From positions 1 through 10,636 of the forward strand of contig JAEWUR010000518.1 of assembly GCA_023397045.1 (NCBI GenBank): a stretch of 10,636 bases of DNA, in the 5' to 3' direction. Origin of the DNA: Planctomycetota bacterium (lineage in GTDB: Bacteria > Planctomycetota > Planctomycetia > Pirellulales > Thermoguttaceae). This document shows, piece by piece, positions 1 to 6,533 of this stretch. The position numbers and the translations under genes are program-made. The stretch's first letter is position 1. Every line of letters begins with the position of its first letter. The notes below the pieces were generated by a model. The model saw only the letters and a program-made list of their open reading frames with translations. It did not search any database and was not told where the DNA came from.

Positions 1-5
1 TTCCC

Positions 6-39
6 GTGGTGGGGCTCGCTGCGCTCGACCCACCCTACG
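6..39. repeat. short imperfect inverted repeat (REP-like), probable dispersed repeat fragment
   Basis: GGTGGG at 8-13 pairs with CCCACC at 29-34 around a 15-nt GC-rich centre (GCTCGCTGCGCTCGA). The string resembles small palindromic repeats scattered between genes in planctomycete genomes; that part is recollection, not shown here. Only one copy lies in the window and it sits at the edge, so its full extent is unknown. The rest of 40-238 holds no convincing gene. A TATAAA at 177-182 could be a -10 for the gene at 239 but has no matching -35. Confidence 0.3.
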
Positions 40-238
40 ATCTCAGGATGACATCCGGGCTTTTCGCAACGGGAACGAATTAAGCCCTTGCCACAAGGTA
101 TCTTGCGCCGATTGGAATTTTCGGCCGAAACATTTCTTTTCAGAAACTGCGGAAATCGGTAGAATTTGCACCAATGTATAAATCAATGTTCGCCATCGGC
201 ACGCCGGAGCCTGCATTACTGCTGTCAGAGGTTGAGTC

Positions 239-466
239 ATGCCCGAAAAAGAACGGACGGTCGCGGTTGTTTCGCCTTGGGAAAAAATCTCGGAATTGGC
301 AAAACGCAAGTTTCGCATCGAAAGCCTTCCTGAAGAGAAAAAGATCATGGTTTGGCGCGACGATCTTACGACGGATGACGAACTGGCGGCCGAGTTGAAA
401 TCGATCGGCATCAAAATGGTCGAACTTCGCAAGTCGAAGCCGACCACGTGGAAGAACGTCGACTGA
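239..466 (+). CDS. small hypothetical protein, 75 aa
   Basis: I do not recognise this protein. It is 75 aa, charged, rich in Lys and Glu, and has no signal peptide or membrane segment, so it is probably cytoplasmic. The N-terminal part (VAVVSPWEKISELAKRKFRI) and a central IMVWRDDLTTDDELAAELK stretch suggest a small alpha/beta or helical fold. The start ATG at 239 has a weak AGAGG-like ribosome site about 7 nt upstream (near 227-231). It ends 35 nt before the SHD1 gene, which has its own good ribosome site. Natural-looking codon choice and residue composition favour a real gene over the overlapping 174-398 frame, which is Arg/Trp/Ser-rich. No function is proposed. Confidence 0.6.
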   Translation: MPEKERTVAVVSPWEKISELAKRKFRIESLPEEKKIMVWRDDLTTDDELAAELKSIGIKMVELRKSKPTTWKNVD

Positions 467-501
467 ACCCACGCCTTCTCAAAAAAACCCAGGAGCCCGC
501 T

Positions 502-2382
502 ATGTCCGCCTTCGCGAAGATTTTCATGGGTCTTGCCCTCGTCGTCGGTTCCGCAATGCTCGCCCGCGCGGCGGACGACGACATGCGCACATGGACCGAT
601 TCGACCGGAAAGCACGAGTTGAAGGCGAAGTTCGACTCGCTCGATGGCGGCGAGGTCGTGCTGATTCGCGAGAACGGCAAGAAGATGAAGATCGCGCTGG
701 ACAAGCTCAGCAAGGACGATCAACAATACGTGGCCGACCAATCGACCGATAATCCGTTCGAGGCCGTCGACGACGATGCGGACGAACCGTCGCCGGATGC
801 CGGCCGCGGGGTCGTTGCCGGCGGTCCTCGGACCTGGAAGCCCGACTGGTCGAAATCGCAGGTCGTCGCCTCGATCAACTCCGAATCGCAATGGAATGTG
901 AAACTGCCGACGGCCACCGAGCCCGGCGGGCGAGCGAAGTCGGCGCCGCTTCGGCCGAAGCGAGATTTCTTCGACAAGATCAGCGGATTGGCCATCAGCC
1001 ACGATGCGAAGACGGCCGTCATCGGCTATACGCTAACCCGTCCCGGCGTCCATCAAGAGACGAGCAATTGCGTTGTGATGTGCGATCTGTCGACGGGTCG
1101 CGCGACGGCCATGGCCGAAGAGGTGGGCGAGCCGATGATCCCGCTCGCCTTGCATGACGACGGCCGCCAGATTCTGATGTGCCGCAACGTTTTTGGGTTC
1201 GGAAATCTCGATCGGCTTGAGATTTGGACCATTCAAGGGAAGAAGATCAAACGCACGCTTCAATGCGTCCCCTATTCCGACCTCAAGGGCGACGAACATG
1301 ACGTGTTTTGGGCGGCATTCATCGGCGCCGACAAACTCGCCACGTGCAGTCGAAGCGGCCGAATCGCCATCTGGGATTTCGCCAAAGGCCAGCCGATCTG
1401 CCATCTCGAAACGTGCGACCGCACGCGGCCGGCATTGAGCGCCGATCGGAAGTACATCGCCTTCGCCACCGGCGACTCGATCGGCGTCTTCGACGTCGAC
1501 AAGAAGGAGGTGGTGGCCATGCAGAAGGCGCCGCACAAGCTGCAATGGCCGCAAGTTGCGTTCAGTCCGTCCGGCCGGAAGATCGTCTGCACCGCGTTCG
1601 ATCGCGTCCTGGTGTGGGATACGGAATCCGGAAATCTCGAAAAGGATTTCGGCGTGTCCGGCATCTCGGTGAACGGCGTGGTCGATTTCCCCGACGACGA
1701 TTACATCCTGGTCAACAACCAGTATTTGATCGAGCTGCCGAATCAGCTCAAGCTGTGGAGCTATTCGGGAGCCGAGGCGGTCCGCACGGTCGGTGGAACG
1801 AGCTTCCTGGCGATTCCCGGCGACGACCAGGGCGGTCTGCTGCTGGCCGCCAAATTGCCGCATCCGATGGCCGTCGATCTGCTGAAAAAAGCGATCCAAC
1901 AGCCGGACCTGTTCGTCTTCCACAAGGGGACGCCGGTCAAGCTCGACGTCTCCGGCATTCCCGACGAGGCCAAAAAAGCCGCGATCCAAGAATCGCTGAC
2001 GAAAAAGCTCGCCGCGCTAAACTGCGAACTGAAAGACGACGCGAACGTGCAGGTCGTGGCGTTGGTCGAGGGTCCGACGGCCCGAAAAGTCTCGTACATG
2101 CACGGAGGATCCTACGATGTGCAGGAGTATCGCACGAAGGTGAAGTTCGTCTACGACGGGCAGTCGCTCTGGGAATCGTCCACGACGAATATCCCTCCGA
2201 TCATTCAGTTGAAACGCGACGACAACATCGAGAGCTATCTCCGCCGGGCCAGTTCCTCGCCGACCTACGAGTTCTATGACCACGTCGTATTGCCCGAGTT
2301 CCTGCAAAAGCCCTCGGACCAAAAAGATAGCGGCGGTCAGCAGACGTTGGGCGCGTCGCAGCTTTCGCGGCAGGGACTCTGA
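502..2382 (+). CDS. secreted SHD1-domain protein with degenerate WD40-type beta-propeller
   Basis: A 626-aa exported protein. The ATG at 502 is preferred over the in-frame ATG at 448 because AGGAG lies at 491-495 and the product then begins with a typical signal peptide (residues 1-23, hydrophobic core FMGLALVVGSAML, cleavage near ARA|AD). Residues 29-78 match the SHD1 (SLA1 homology 1) domain: RTWTDSTGKHELKAKF near the start and a KIALDKLSKDDQQYV-like end. This module is common in planctomycete secreted proteins. Residues about 155-450 contain propeller-like blades, each ending in WD-type strands (RIAIWDFAKG at 287-296, VLVWDTESG at 369-377, SIGVFDVDKKE at 326-336). Residues about 475-605 form an unrecognised alpha/beta domain. 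The likely role is protein-protein scaffolding outside the cytoplasmic membrane; no catalytic motif is visible. The MFS gene starts 26 nt downstream. Confidence 0.85.
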   Translation: MSAFAKIFMGLALVVGSAMLARAADDDMRTWTDSTGKHELKAKFDSLDGGEVVLIRENGKKMKIALDKLSKDDQQYVADQSTDNPFEAVDDDADEPSPDAGRGVVAGGPRTWKPDWSKSQVVASINSESQWNVKLPTATEPGGRAKSAPLRPKRDFFDKISGLAISHDAKTAVIGYTLTRPGVHQETSNCVVMCDLSTGRATAMAEEVGEPMIPLALHDDGRQILMCRNVFGFGNLDRLEIWTIQGKKIKRTLQCVPYSDLKGDEHDVFWAAFIGADKLATCSRSGRIAIWDFAKGQPICHLETCDRTRPALSADRKYIAFATGDSIGVFDVDKKEVVAMQKAPHKLQWPQVAFSPSGRKIVCTAFDRVLVWDTESGNLEKDFGVSGISVNGVVDFPDDDYILVNNQYLIELPNQLKLWSYSGAEAVRTVGGTSFLAIPGDDQGGLLLAAKLPHPMAVDLLKKAIQQPDLFVFHKGTPVKLDVSGIPDEAKKAAIQESLTKKLAALNCELKDDANVQVVALVEGPTARKVSYMHGGSYDVQEYRTKVKFVYDGQSLWESSTTNIPPIIQLKRDDNIESYLRRASSSPTYEFYDHVVLPEFLQKPSDQKDSGGQQTLGASQLSRQGL

Positions 2383-2408
2383 CCATTTCGAAGCAAAGGG
2401 CATGCGCC

Positions 2409-3686
2409 TTGGATGACACCGGTGGGCCGAAGGGTCAAAATGTCGAGCGGCTGCGCGATCTCTCGCCGCATCAATGGCGATCGGGCATCGCGGCATGGCT
2501 CGGCTGGCTGTTCGATGGGCTCGACCTGCACCTCTACACGCTGGTGGCCACGCCGTTCGTGGCCGAACTTCTGGCGGTCGATCAGAAAGACCCGTCAGTT
2601 GGGCGATACGGTTCGTGGATCCAGGCGGCGTTTCTGATCGGCTGGGCGCTCGGCGGCGGTTTCTTCGGTCGGATCGGCGACCGCGTCGGACGCGCCCGGG
2701 CTCTGATGTTTACGATCCTGACCTATGCGATGTTCACCGGCTTGGCCGTGTTCGCCCAGACGTGGTGGCAACTGATGATCTGCCGTTTCTTGGCCGCACT
2801 GGGCATCGGCGGCGAATGGGCCGTCGGCGCCGCGCTGCTCTCCGAAACCTGGCCGCACCGCTGGCGACCGTGGATTGCGGCCACGTTGCAATCGGCCGTC
2901 AACGTGGGCATCCTGCTGGCCATGATCGCCGGTCTGGCCATGAAAGATCTGCCCAGCCGCTACCTGTTTCTGGTCGGCATCCTGCCGGCGCTGATCGTTG
3001 TGTGGATTCGCAAGGCCGTGCCCGAGCCCGAGGAATGGCATCAGGCCAAGCTGCATGCCAAGGGTTCGGGGCCCGGCGTTTGGGATCTGTTTCGCGGCGG
3101 CGTGCGGCGAATCACCGTGCTGACGATCCTCGTCTGCGCCCTTTCGTTGACCGCCCACTGGGCGTTCATGTTCTGGTGCGTGCAGCATCTTTGGAACATG
3201 CCGGGCTTGGAAAATTGGACCGACCCGCAGAAAAAATCACTCGCCGGCGCGGCCATGATCATCCTGATGGTCAGTTCGATCGCCGGCAACTACATCGCGG
3301 CCGGCATCGCCAAGTGGATCGGCTATCGCCGGACCATCGCGTGGATGTGCGTCGGCTATTTCGCCGCCATGTTCCTCACGTACAACGTGACGCGAACGTA
3401 CCTGGGCGTCATGGGCTGGCTGCCGGCGTTGGGCGTGTGCTCCGGCCTGTTCGGGCTGTTCACGATGTACCTGCCGCCGCTGTTCCCGACGCTGCTGCGA
3501 ACGACCGGGGCGGGATTCTGCTACAACATCGGCCGAGTGGCCGCGGCCGCAGGCACCGTCTTTTTCGGACTGTTCCGCCAAGTTGGCGACTATCGCTTCG
3601 CGCTGCTCTATGCCAGTTTCCTCTTCCTGCCCGCCGCCGCCGTCGCGCTGTTGCTGCCGGAACTGTCGGACAACGACGCAAAATGA
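2409..3686 (+). CDS. MFS transporter, 12 TM (metabolite:H+ symporter / NanT-like type)
   Basis: A 425-aa polytopic membrane protein of the major facilitator superfamily, probably a proton-coupled importer of an organic acid or sugar acid; the substrate is not predictable. Visible family marks are FDGLD in TM1 (35-39), the loop 2-3 signature GRIGDRVGRARA (87-98), RFLAALGIGGEW (126-137, the RxxxGxGxGGEW motif of MHS/NanT-type members), and LFPTLLRTTGAGF (358-370) followed by YNIGR in the C-terminal half. Full length fits the family. The start is inferred as TTG at 2409 because no in-frame ATG or GTG precedes TM1; AAAGGG at 2396-2400 is 8 nt upstream and supports it. It lies 26 nt after the SHD1 gene and may be co-transcribed with it. 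It converges on nikR with 3 nt between the stop codons, and no terminator hairpin is visible. Confidence 0.9.
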   Translation: MDDTGGPKGQNVERLRDLSPHQWRSGIAAWLGWLFDGLDLHLYTLVATPFVAELLAVDQKDPSVGRYGSWIQAAFLIGWALGGGFFGRIGDRVGRARALMFTILTYAMFTGLAVFAQTWWQLMICRFLAALGIGGEWAVGAALLSETWPHRWRPWIAATLQSAVNVGILLAMIAGLAMKDLPSRYLFLVGILPALIVVWIRKAVPEPEEWHQAKLHAKGSGPGVWDLFRGGVRRITVLTILVCALSLTAHWAFMFWCVQHLWNMPGLENWTDPQKKSLAGAAMIILMVSSIAGNYIAAGIAKWIGYRRTIAWMCVGYFAAMFLTYNVTRTYLGVMGWLPALGVCSGLFGLFTMYLPPLFPTLLRTTGAGFCYNIGRVAAAAGTVFFGLFRQVGDYRFALLYASFLFLPAAAVALLLPELSDNDAK

Positions 3687-3689
3687 CCG

Positions 3690-4169
3690 TCAATGTTCGT
3701 GATGGTGGTGTTCGTGAGGATGGTGATGTTCGTGGTGCTCGGCGTGTTCGATCTGCTCGATCTGTTCGGCGCTGGCCATGACAAGCTCGCCCTTGAAAAT
3801 ACCTTTCAAACCGCGCATTTCGCTGGCGATCTCCAGCAATTCCGTCGCGGGACCGCGCAGCACGATCACTTCGAGGCAGAGGTCGTGCGTCAGGTGGGCG
3901 TGCAACGTCGAGACGACCAGGTTGTTGTGGTCGTGCTGGACCTTCATTAACTGATCGCTCAACTGCGGTCGGTGGTGGTCATAGACCAGCGTCAGCGTGC
4001 CGGCCGCGTCCTTCGATTCGGCCGCCCAGGCCTGTTTGGTCAGCGTGTCGCGCAGCAGTTGGCGAATCGCCTCGCTCCGCGTGGCAAATTTCTCTTGCGT
4101 GCAGTACCGATCGAACTGCGCGAGCAGGTCGTCTTCCAGCGATACGGAGAATCGAACGATTTCGGACAT
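3690..4169 (-). CDS. nikR: nickel-responsive transcriptional regulator NikR with His-rich C-terminal tail
   Basis: 159 aa. Residues 1-45 form the ribbon-helix-helix DNA-binding domain (IVRFSVSLEDDLLAQFD, then TRSEAIRQLLRD). Residues 55-135 form the ACT-like nickel-sensing domain. The high-affinity nickel ligands of E. coli NikR (His76, His87, His89, Cys95) are matched by His79, His90, His92 and Cys98 at a constant offset of three. Nickel binding by this family stabilises the tetramer and promotes repression of nickel-uptake or nickel-enzyme genes. Unusually, residues 142-159 carry 12 His in 18 positions, beyond the normal C-terminus. The gene lies downstream of larC on the same strand, with a repeat-filled 154-bp gap and no purine-rich ribosome site before the ATG. 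Its target operator was not found in the window. Confidence 0.93.
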   Translation of the reverse strand: MSEIVRFSVSLEDDLLAQFDRYCTQEKFATRSEAIRQLLRDTLTKQAWAAESKDAAGTLTLVYDHHRPQLSDQLMKVQHDHNNLVVSTLHAHLTHDLCLEVIVLRGPATELLEIASEMRGLKGIFKGELVMASAEQIEQIEHAEHHEHHHPHEHHHHEH

Positions 4170-4172
4170 GAC

Positions 4173-4235
4173 TAGGGATTAGGGATTAGGGATTAGGGGC
4201 TAGGGATTAGGGGCTAGGGATTAGGGACTAGGGGT
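4173..4235. repeat. tandem heptanucleotide array A (TAGGGAT-type, 9 units)
   Basis: Nine consecutive 7-bp units without any phase slip: TAGGGAT x3, TAGGGGC, TAGGGAT, TAGGGGC, TAGGGAT, TAGGGAC, TAGGGGT. Variation is confined to the last two or three positions. The array ends 3 nt before the nikR start codon (on the minus strand), so it occupies the place where the nikR ribosome site should be. It resembles a telomere repeat only superficially. Slippage could change the length of the nikR leader. Confidence 0.9.
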
Positions 4236-4239
4236 CGGA

Positions 4240-4267
4240 GATGGCGGATGGCGGATGTAGGATGGCG
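4240..4267. repeat. tandem heptanucleotide array B (GATGGCG, 4 units)
   Basis: Four 7-bp units in phase: GATGGCG, GATGGCG, GATGTAG, GATGGCG. It lies 4 nt from array A and 17 nt from array C. The unit differs from both neighbours in sequence but has the same period. Confidence 0.8.
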
Positions 4268-4284
4268 AACGATTTCTTTTGTAA

Positions 4285-4326
4285 ACTCTCGACTCTCGAC
4301 TCTCGACTCTCGACTCTCGACTCTCA
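4285..4326. repeat. tandem heptanucleotide array C (ACTCTCG, 6 units)
   Basis: Six 7-bp units in perfect phase: five ACTCTCG, then ACTCTCA. The last unit contains the complement of the larC stop codon (TCA at 4324-4326), so the array starts exactly where larC coding ends. On the minus strand it reads CGAGAGT. Confidence 0.9.
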
Positions 4327-5514
4327 GCTCCCCACTACTCCCGTTGGGTCGAATGCTTTCATGGCGGCGTCGTAGACTTCACGCAGGGGCACGCGATATT
4401 GTTCGGCAACCTTGCGGCACGATTCGTACTCGGGCACGAATCGCGGCCGACCGTCGCCGAGCCAACCGATCTTGCCGTCGATGGGACCCCACGACGTCGC
4501 GACCGTGTGCGGCTGCCGCTGCAAAACCGTTCTGGCGGCCGTCGATCGCCGGATGCCGAGCGTGGTCGTCTCGCGGAAGATGATCTCCTCGAAATCGGCC
4601 GCCTCGCCCGGTCGGCAGAGGACGGTGAGCATCACGCCAGGCCGGTTCTTTTTCATCTGGATGGCCGTCGTAAAAACGTCCAACGCGCCGCGCTGCCAAA
4701 GCTGCGCCGTGCAGTAGCCGATCATCTCGCCGCTGGCATCGTCGAGATTCGTTTCCAACACGCAAACGTGATCGCCATTGTCCGACGGGCCATCGACAGC
4801 TTCGCCAACCAACAGCCGTAAAATGTTCGGCCGGTTCGGGAAATCCTTGTGCCCGGCGCCATAGCCGATTCGCTCGATCGTCATCGTCGGCGTCGGGCCA
4901 AACGCACTGGCCACCGTCGCAAGGATGGCCGCACCGGTCGGCGTGGTCAATTCGCCCTCGGTCGACGACTCGGCCAACGGGATTCCGCACAACAGTTCGG
5001 CCGTCGCGGGCGCCGGGATGCTGCATTCGCCGTGGGCGATCCGGATTCGGCCGGTTCCGGTTGGCACGGGCGAGGCAACCATGCGATCGACGCCCAAAAA
5101 GTCCCAACCGACGGCCGCACCGACGATGTCAGCGATCGAATCGGCGGCCCCGACCTCATGAAAATGGACCCTTTCGACCGAAACGCCGTGGACTTTCGCC
5201 TCGGCCTCGGCCAGTCGGGTGAAGATCCGGCCGGCCAACGATTTCGCCCGGGGACTCATCGCACCGGCGTCGATCATCGCCAGAATCTGGTGCAGATGGC
5301 GATGGACGTGCTCGTGTTCGTAGTCGACCGTGATCCGGGTTGCCCGAAAACCGCTCTTTTTGACCTCTTCGGCGCGAACCAGGCAGCCGGGCAGCTTCAG
5401 CGAGCCGACGGCCGAGTTGATCAGGTCGAGCGGGACGCCGGCATCCACCAGAACGGCCAGGGTCATATCGCCGCTAATGCCGCTAGCACAGTCGAGGTAC
5501 GCGATTTTGCTCAT
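4324..5514 (-). CDS. larC: nickel insertion protein LarC (nickel-pincer cofactor biosynthesis)
   Basis: 396 aa, cytoplasmic. LarC (DUF111 family) inserts nickel into pyridinium-3,5-bisthiocarboxylic acid mononucleotide, the last step in making the nickel-pincer cofactor of lactate racemase LarA and relatives, in a CTP-dependent reaction. Family marks: N-terminal YLDCASGISGDM (6-17), a His-rich HEHVHRHLH stretch (67-75), the signature HFHEVGAADSIADIVG (117-132), LETNLDDASGE (253-263) and MKKNRPGVMLTVLC (287-300). It is a single continuous frame, unlike the Lactobacillus plantarum gene, which needs a frameshift to join LarC1 and LarC2. The start at 5514 (MSKIAYLD) matches the usual family N-terminus; in-frame ATGs at 5523 and 5550 are less likely and no strong ribosome site decides. 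larA, larB and larE are not in the window. It precedes nikR and is divergent from the KaiA/RsbU-like gene. Confidence 0.93.
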   Translation of the reverse strand: MSKIAYLDCASGISGDMTLAVLVDAGVPLDLINSAVGSLKLPGCLVRAEEVKKSGFRATRITVDYEHEHVHRHLHQILAMIDAGAMSPRAKSLAGRIFTRLAEAEAKVHGVSVERVHFHEVGAADSIADIVGAAVGWDFLGVDRMVASPVPTGTGRIRIAHGECSIPAPATAELLCGIPLAESSTEGELTTPTGAAILATVASAFGPTPTMTIERIGYGAGHKDFPNRPNILRLLVGEAVDGPSDNGDHVCVLETNLDDASGEMIGYCTAQLWQRGALDVFTTAIQMKKNRPGVMLTVLCRPGEAADFEEIIFRETTTLGIRRSTAARTVLQRQPHTVATSWGPIDGKIGWLGDGRPRFVPEYESCRKVAEQYRVPLREVYDAAMKAFDPTGVVGS

Positions 5515-5559
5515 GCAAGGCATTTTGCCCGGGTTTCGGCTCCCTGGCAAGACCCGAGC

Positions 5560-5588
5560 TTGACCCGTCGCGGCGGCTTCGGTACAGT
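5560..5588 (+). promoter_or_regulatory. sigma70-type promoter for the receiver/KaiA-RsbU-like gene
   Basis: TTGACC at 5560-5565, a 17-bp spacer, and TACAGT at 5583-5588. This is a good match to the -35/-10 consensus (TTGACA, TATAAT) at ideal spacing. It places transcription start near 5595 and gives a leader of about 36 nt before the start at 5631. The promoter lies in the gap divergent to larC. Confidence 0.6.
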
Positions 5589-5592
5589 ACCG
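5580..5592. promoter_or_regulatory. 13-bp palindrome overlapping the -10 element (possible operator)
   Basis: CGGTAC-A-GTACCG is a perfect inverted repeat around a central A. It covers the whole TACAGT -10 hexamer, where a bound repressor would block RNA polymerase. It could also serve the divergent larC gene. It may be chance; only one copy is seen. Confidence 0.35.
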
Positions 5593-5630
5593 CCCCCGAA
5601 TGGACCGACTACCCCGAGGTTTTTGGGCTC

Positions 5631-6533
5631 GTGATGGTTACCGCGCTCACGGAAATTACCCCGACGCATCGAGCCGAATTGCCGGTTTGGCGAACGTTGC
5701 CCCCGCGCATGAGGGTGCTGTGTATTGTCACTCGGCCCGAAACGGTCGTCTGGCTGACCGAGGCGTTCACCTCGGACAGCGCGTCGGAGGTGATTCTGGA
5801 GGGCGTCATCGGGTCGGCGGCCGGTCTGACGCGGCTCCGCGACGACGTGTTCGACGCGGTCCTGGTGAGCCATGTGCCCGGTGAGTTGGACGCCCTGGAT
5901 CTGGTCGAAGGCTATCGGACCGGCGGCGCCGACGAACCGATCGTCGTCTTGGGCACGCAGAGCGAGACCGAGATGGCGGCCCTGTGCTATGAGGTCGGGG
6001 CCGACGGCTACGTTTGCGGCCAAACGACGACGCGAAATCTGCTTTGGGTCGTCGCCCGCGCCGTGCAGCGGCATCGGCTGGTTCAGGAGAACCAGCGATT
6101 GAGCGTCGGCGAACAGGCGCGGCTTCAACGCGAGCAGAATGAAGCGGCCTGCCTGTTGGACCACCAACGAAAAATCTTCGAGACAGCCTCCCCATCGGCC
6201 GCCGACGGTGCGCTGCCCGACGAGTTGGTTGCCCATTACCGCGAGCTATTGCGGACCTTCGTCATCATGGGCTCGGGCAATTTGGCCGGCGAGTTGACCT
6301 CGCTGGCCGAACTGTTCGTGAGGGCCGGTCTGTCGGCCGAGCAGGTTTTTCGGGTGCATCTGCGCGTCATCGAGGAGCTTGTGCAGGGTTTGGGTTCGCG
6401 CAGCGCCCGGCATGTCATGAATCGGGCCGATCTGCTCGTTCTGGAGTTGCTGCTGCATCTGGCCGAAGGCTACCGACTTCGGTATCATGAACGGATTCAT
6501 CCGCCCGTGCAGCAGATGCTCCCCGGTTTTTAG
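5631..6533 (+). CDS. pseudo-receiver plus KaiA/RsbU-like helical domain protein
   Basis: 300 aa, soluble. Residues 27-150 have the alternating strand/helix pattern of a response-regulator receiver (MRVLCIVTRPE, FDAVLVSHVPGE, EPIVVLGTQ, EVGADGYVCG). The phosphorylation residues are lost: Thr34/Arg35 replace the acidic pair, Ser80 replaces the phospho-accepting Asp, and Cys129 stands where the conserved Lys would be. Residues 150-185 look like a helical or coiled linker. Residues 196-290 form a four-helix-like block (HYRELLRTFV, LAELFVRAGLSAEQVFRVHL, ADLLVLELLLHLAEGYRLRYHE) that resembles by eye the RsbU N-terminal domain, which shares a structural fold with the C-terminal domain of KaiA. Order and length match KaiA (about 284 aa). 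A role as a phosphorylation-independent adaptor is inferred. The start is GTG 5631 or ATG 5634; ATG 5709 would begin at the receiver itself. The stop codon overlaps the end of a miniature element. Confidence 0.7.
   Translation: MMVTALTEITPTHRAELPVWRTLPPRMRVLCIVTRPETVVWLTEAFTSDSASEVILEGVIGSAAGLTRLRDDVFDAVLVSHVPGELDALDLVEGYRTGGADEPIVVLGTQSETEMAALCYEVGADGYVCGQTTTRNLLWVVARAVQRHRLVQENQRLSVGEQARLQREQNEAACLLDHQRKIFETASPSAADGALPDELVAHYRELLRTFVIMGSGNLAGELTSLAELFVRAGLSAEQVFRVHLRVIEELVQGLGSRSARHVMNRADLLVLELLLHLAEGYRLRYHERIHPPVQQMLPGF

Noticed and set aside
43..1002. Minus-strand frame of 319 aa overlapping the small gene and the SHD1 gene
   Set aside because: Arg-rich, low-complexity translation typical of an antisense shadow in GC-rich DNA; it conflicts with the clear SHD1 coding frame.
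2474..3781. 435-aa plus-strand frame over the MFS gene
   Set aside because: Arg-rich shifted frame with no membrane segments; the other frame has clear MFS signatures.
4173..4235. Telomere-like TTAGGG repeat or CRISPR array
   Set aside because: The unit is a heptamer (TAGGGAT) in a chromosomal intergenic setting with no spacers, so it is neither a telomere nor a CRISPR array.
4254..4285. Possible nikR promoter on the minus strand (TTTACA ... TACATC)
   Set aside because: The spacer is 20 bp and the -10 match is poor; not supportable.
4324..5514. Programmed frameshift in larC, as in Lactobacillus
   Set aside because: The reading frame is continuous from the N-terminal YLDCASG motif to the C-terminus, so no LarC1/LarC2 split exists here.
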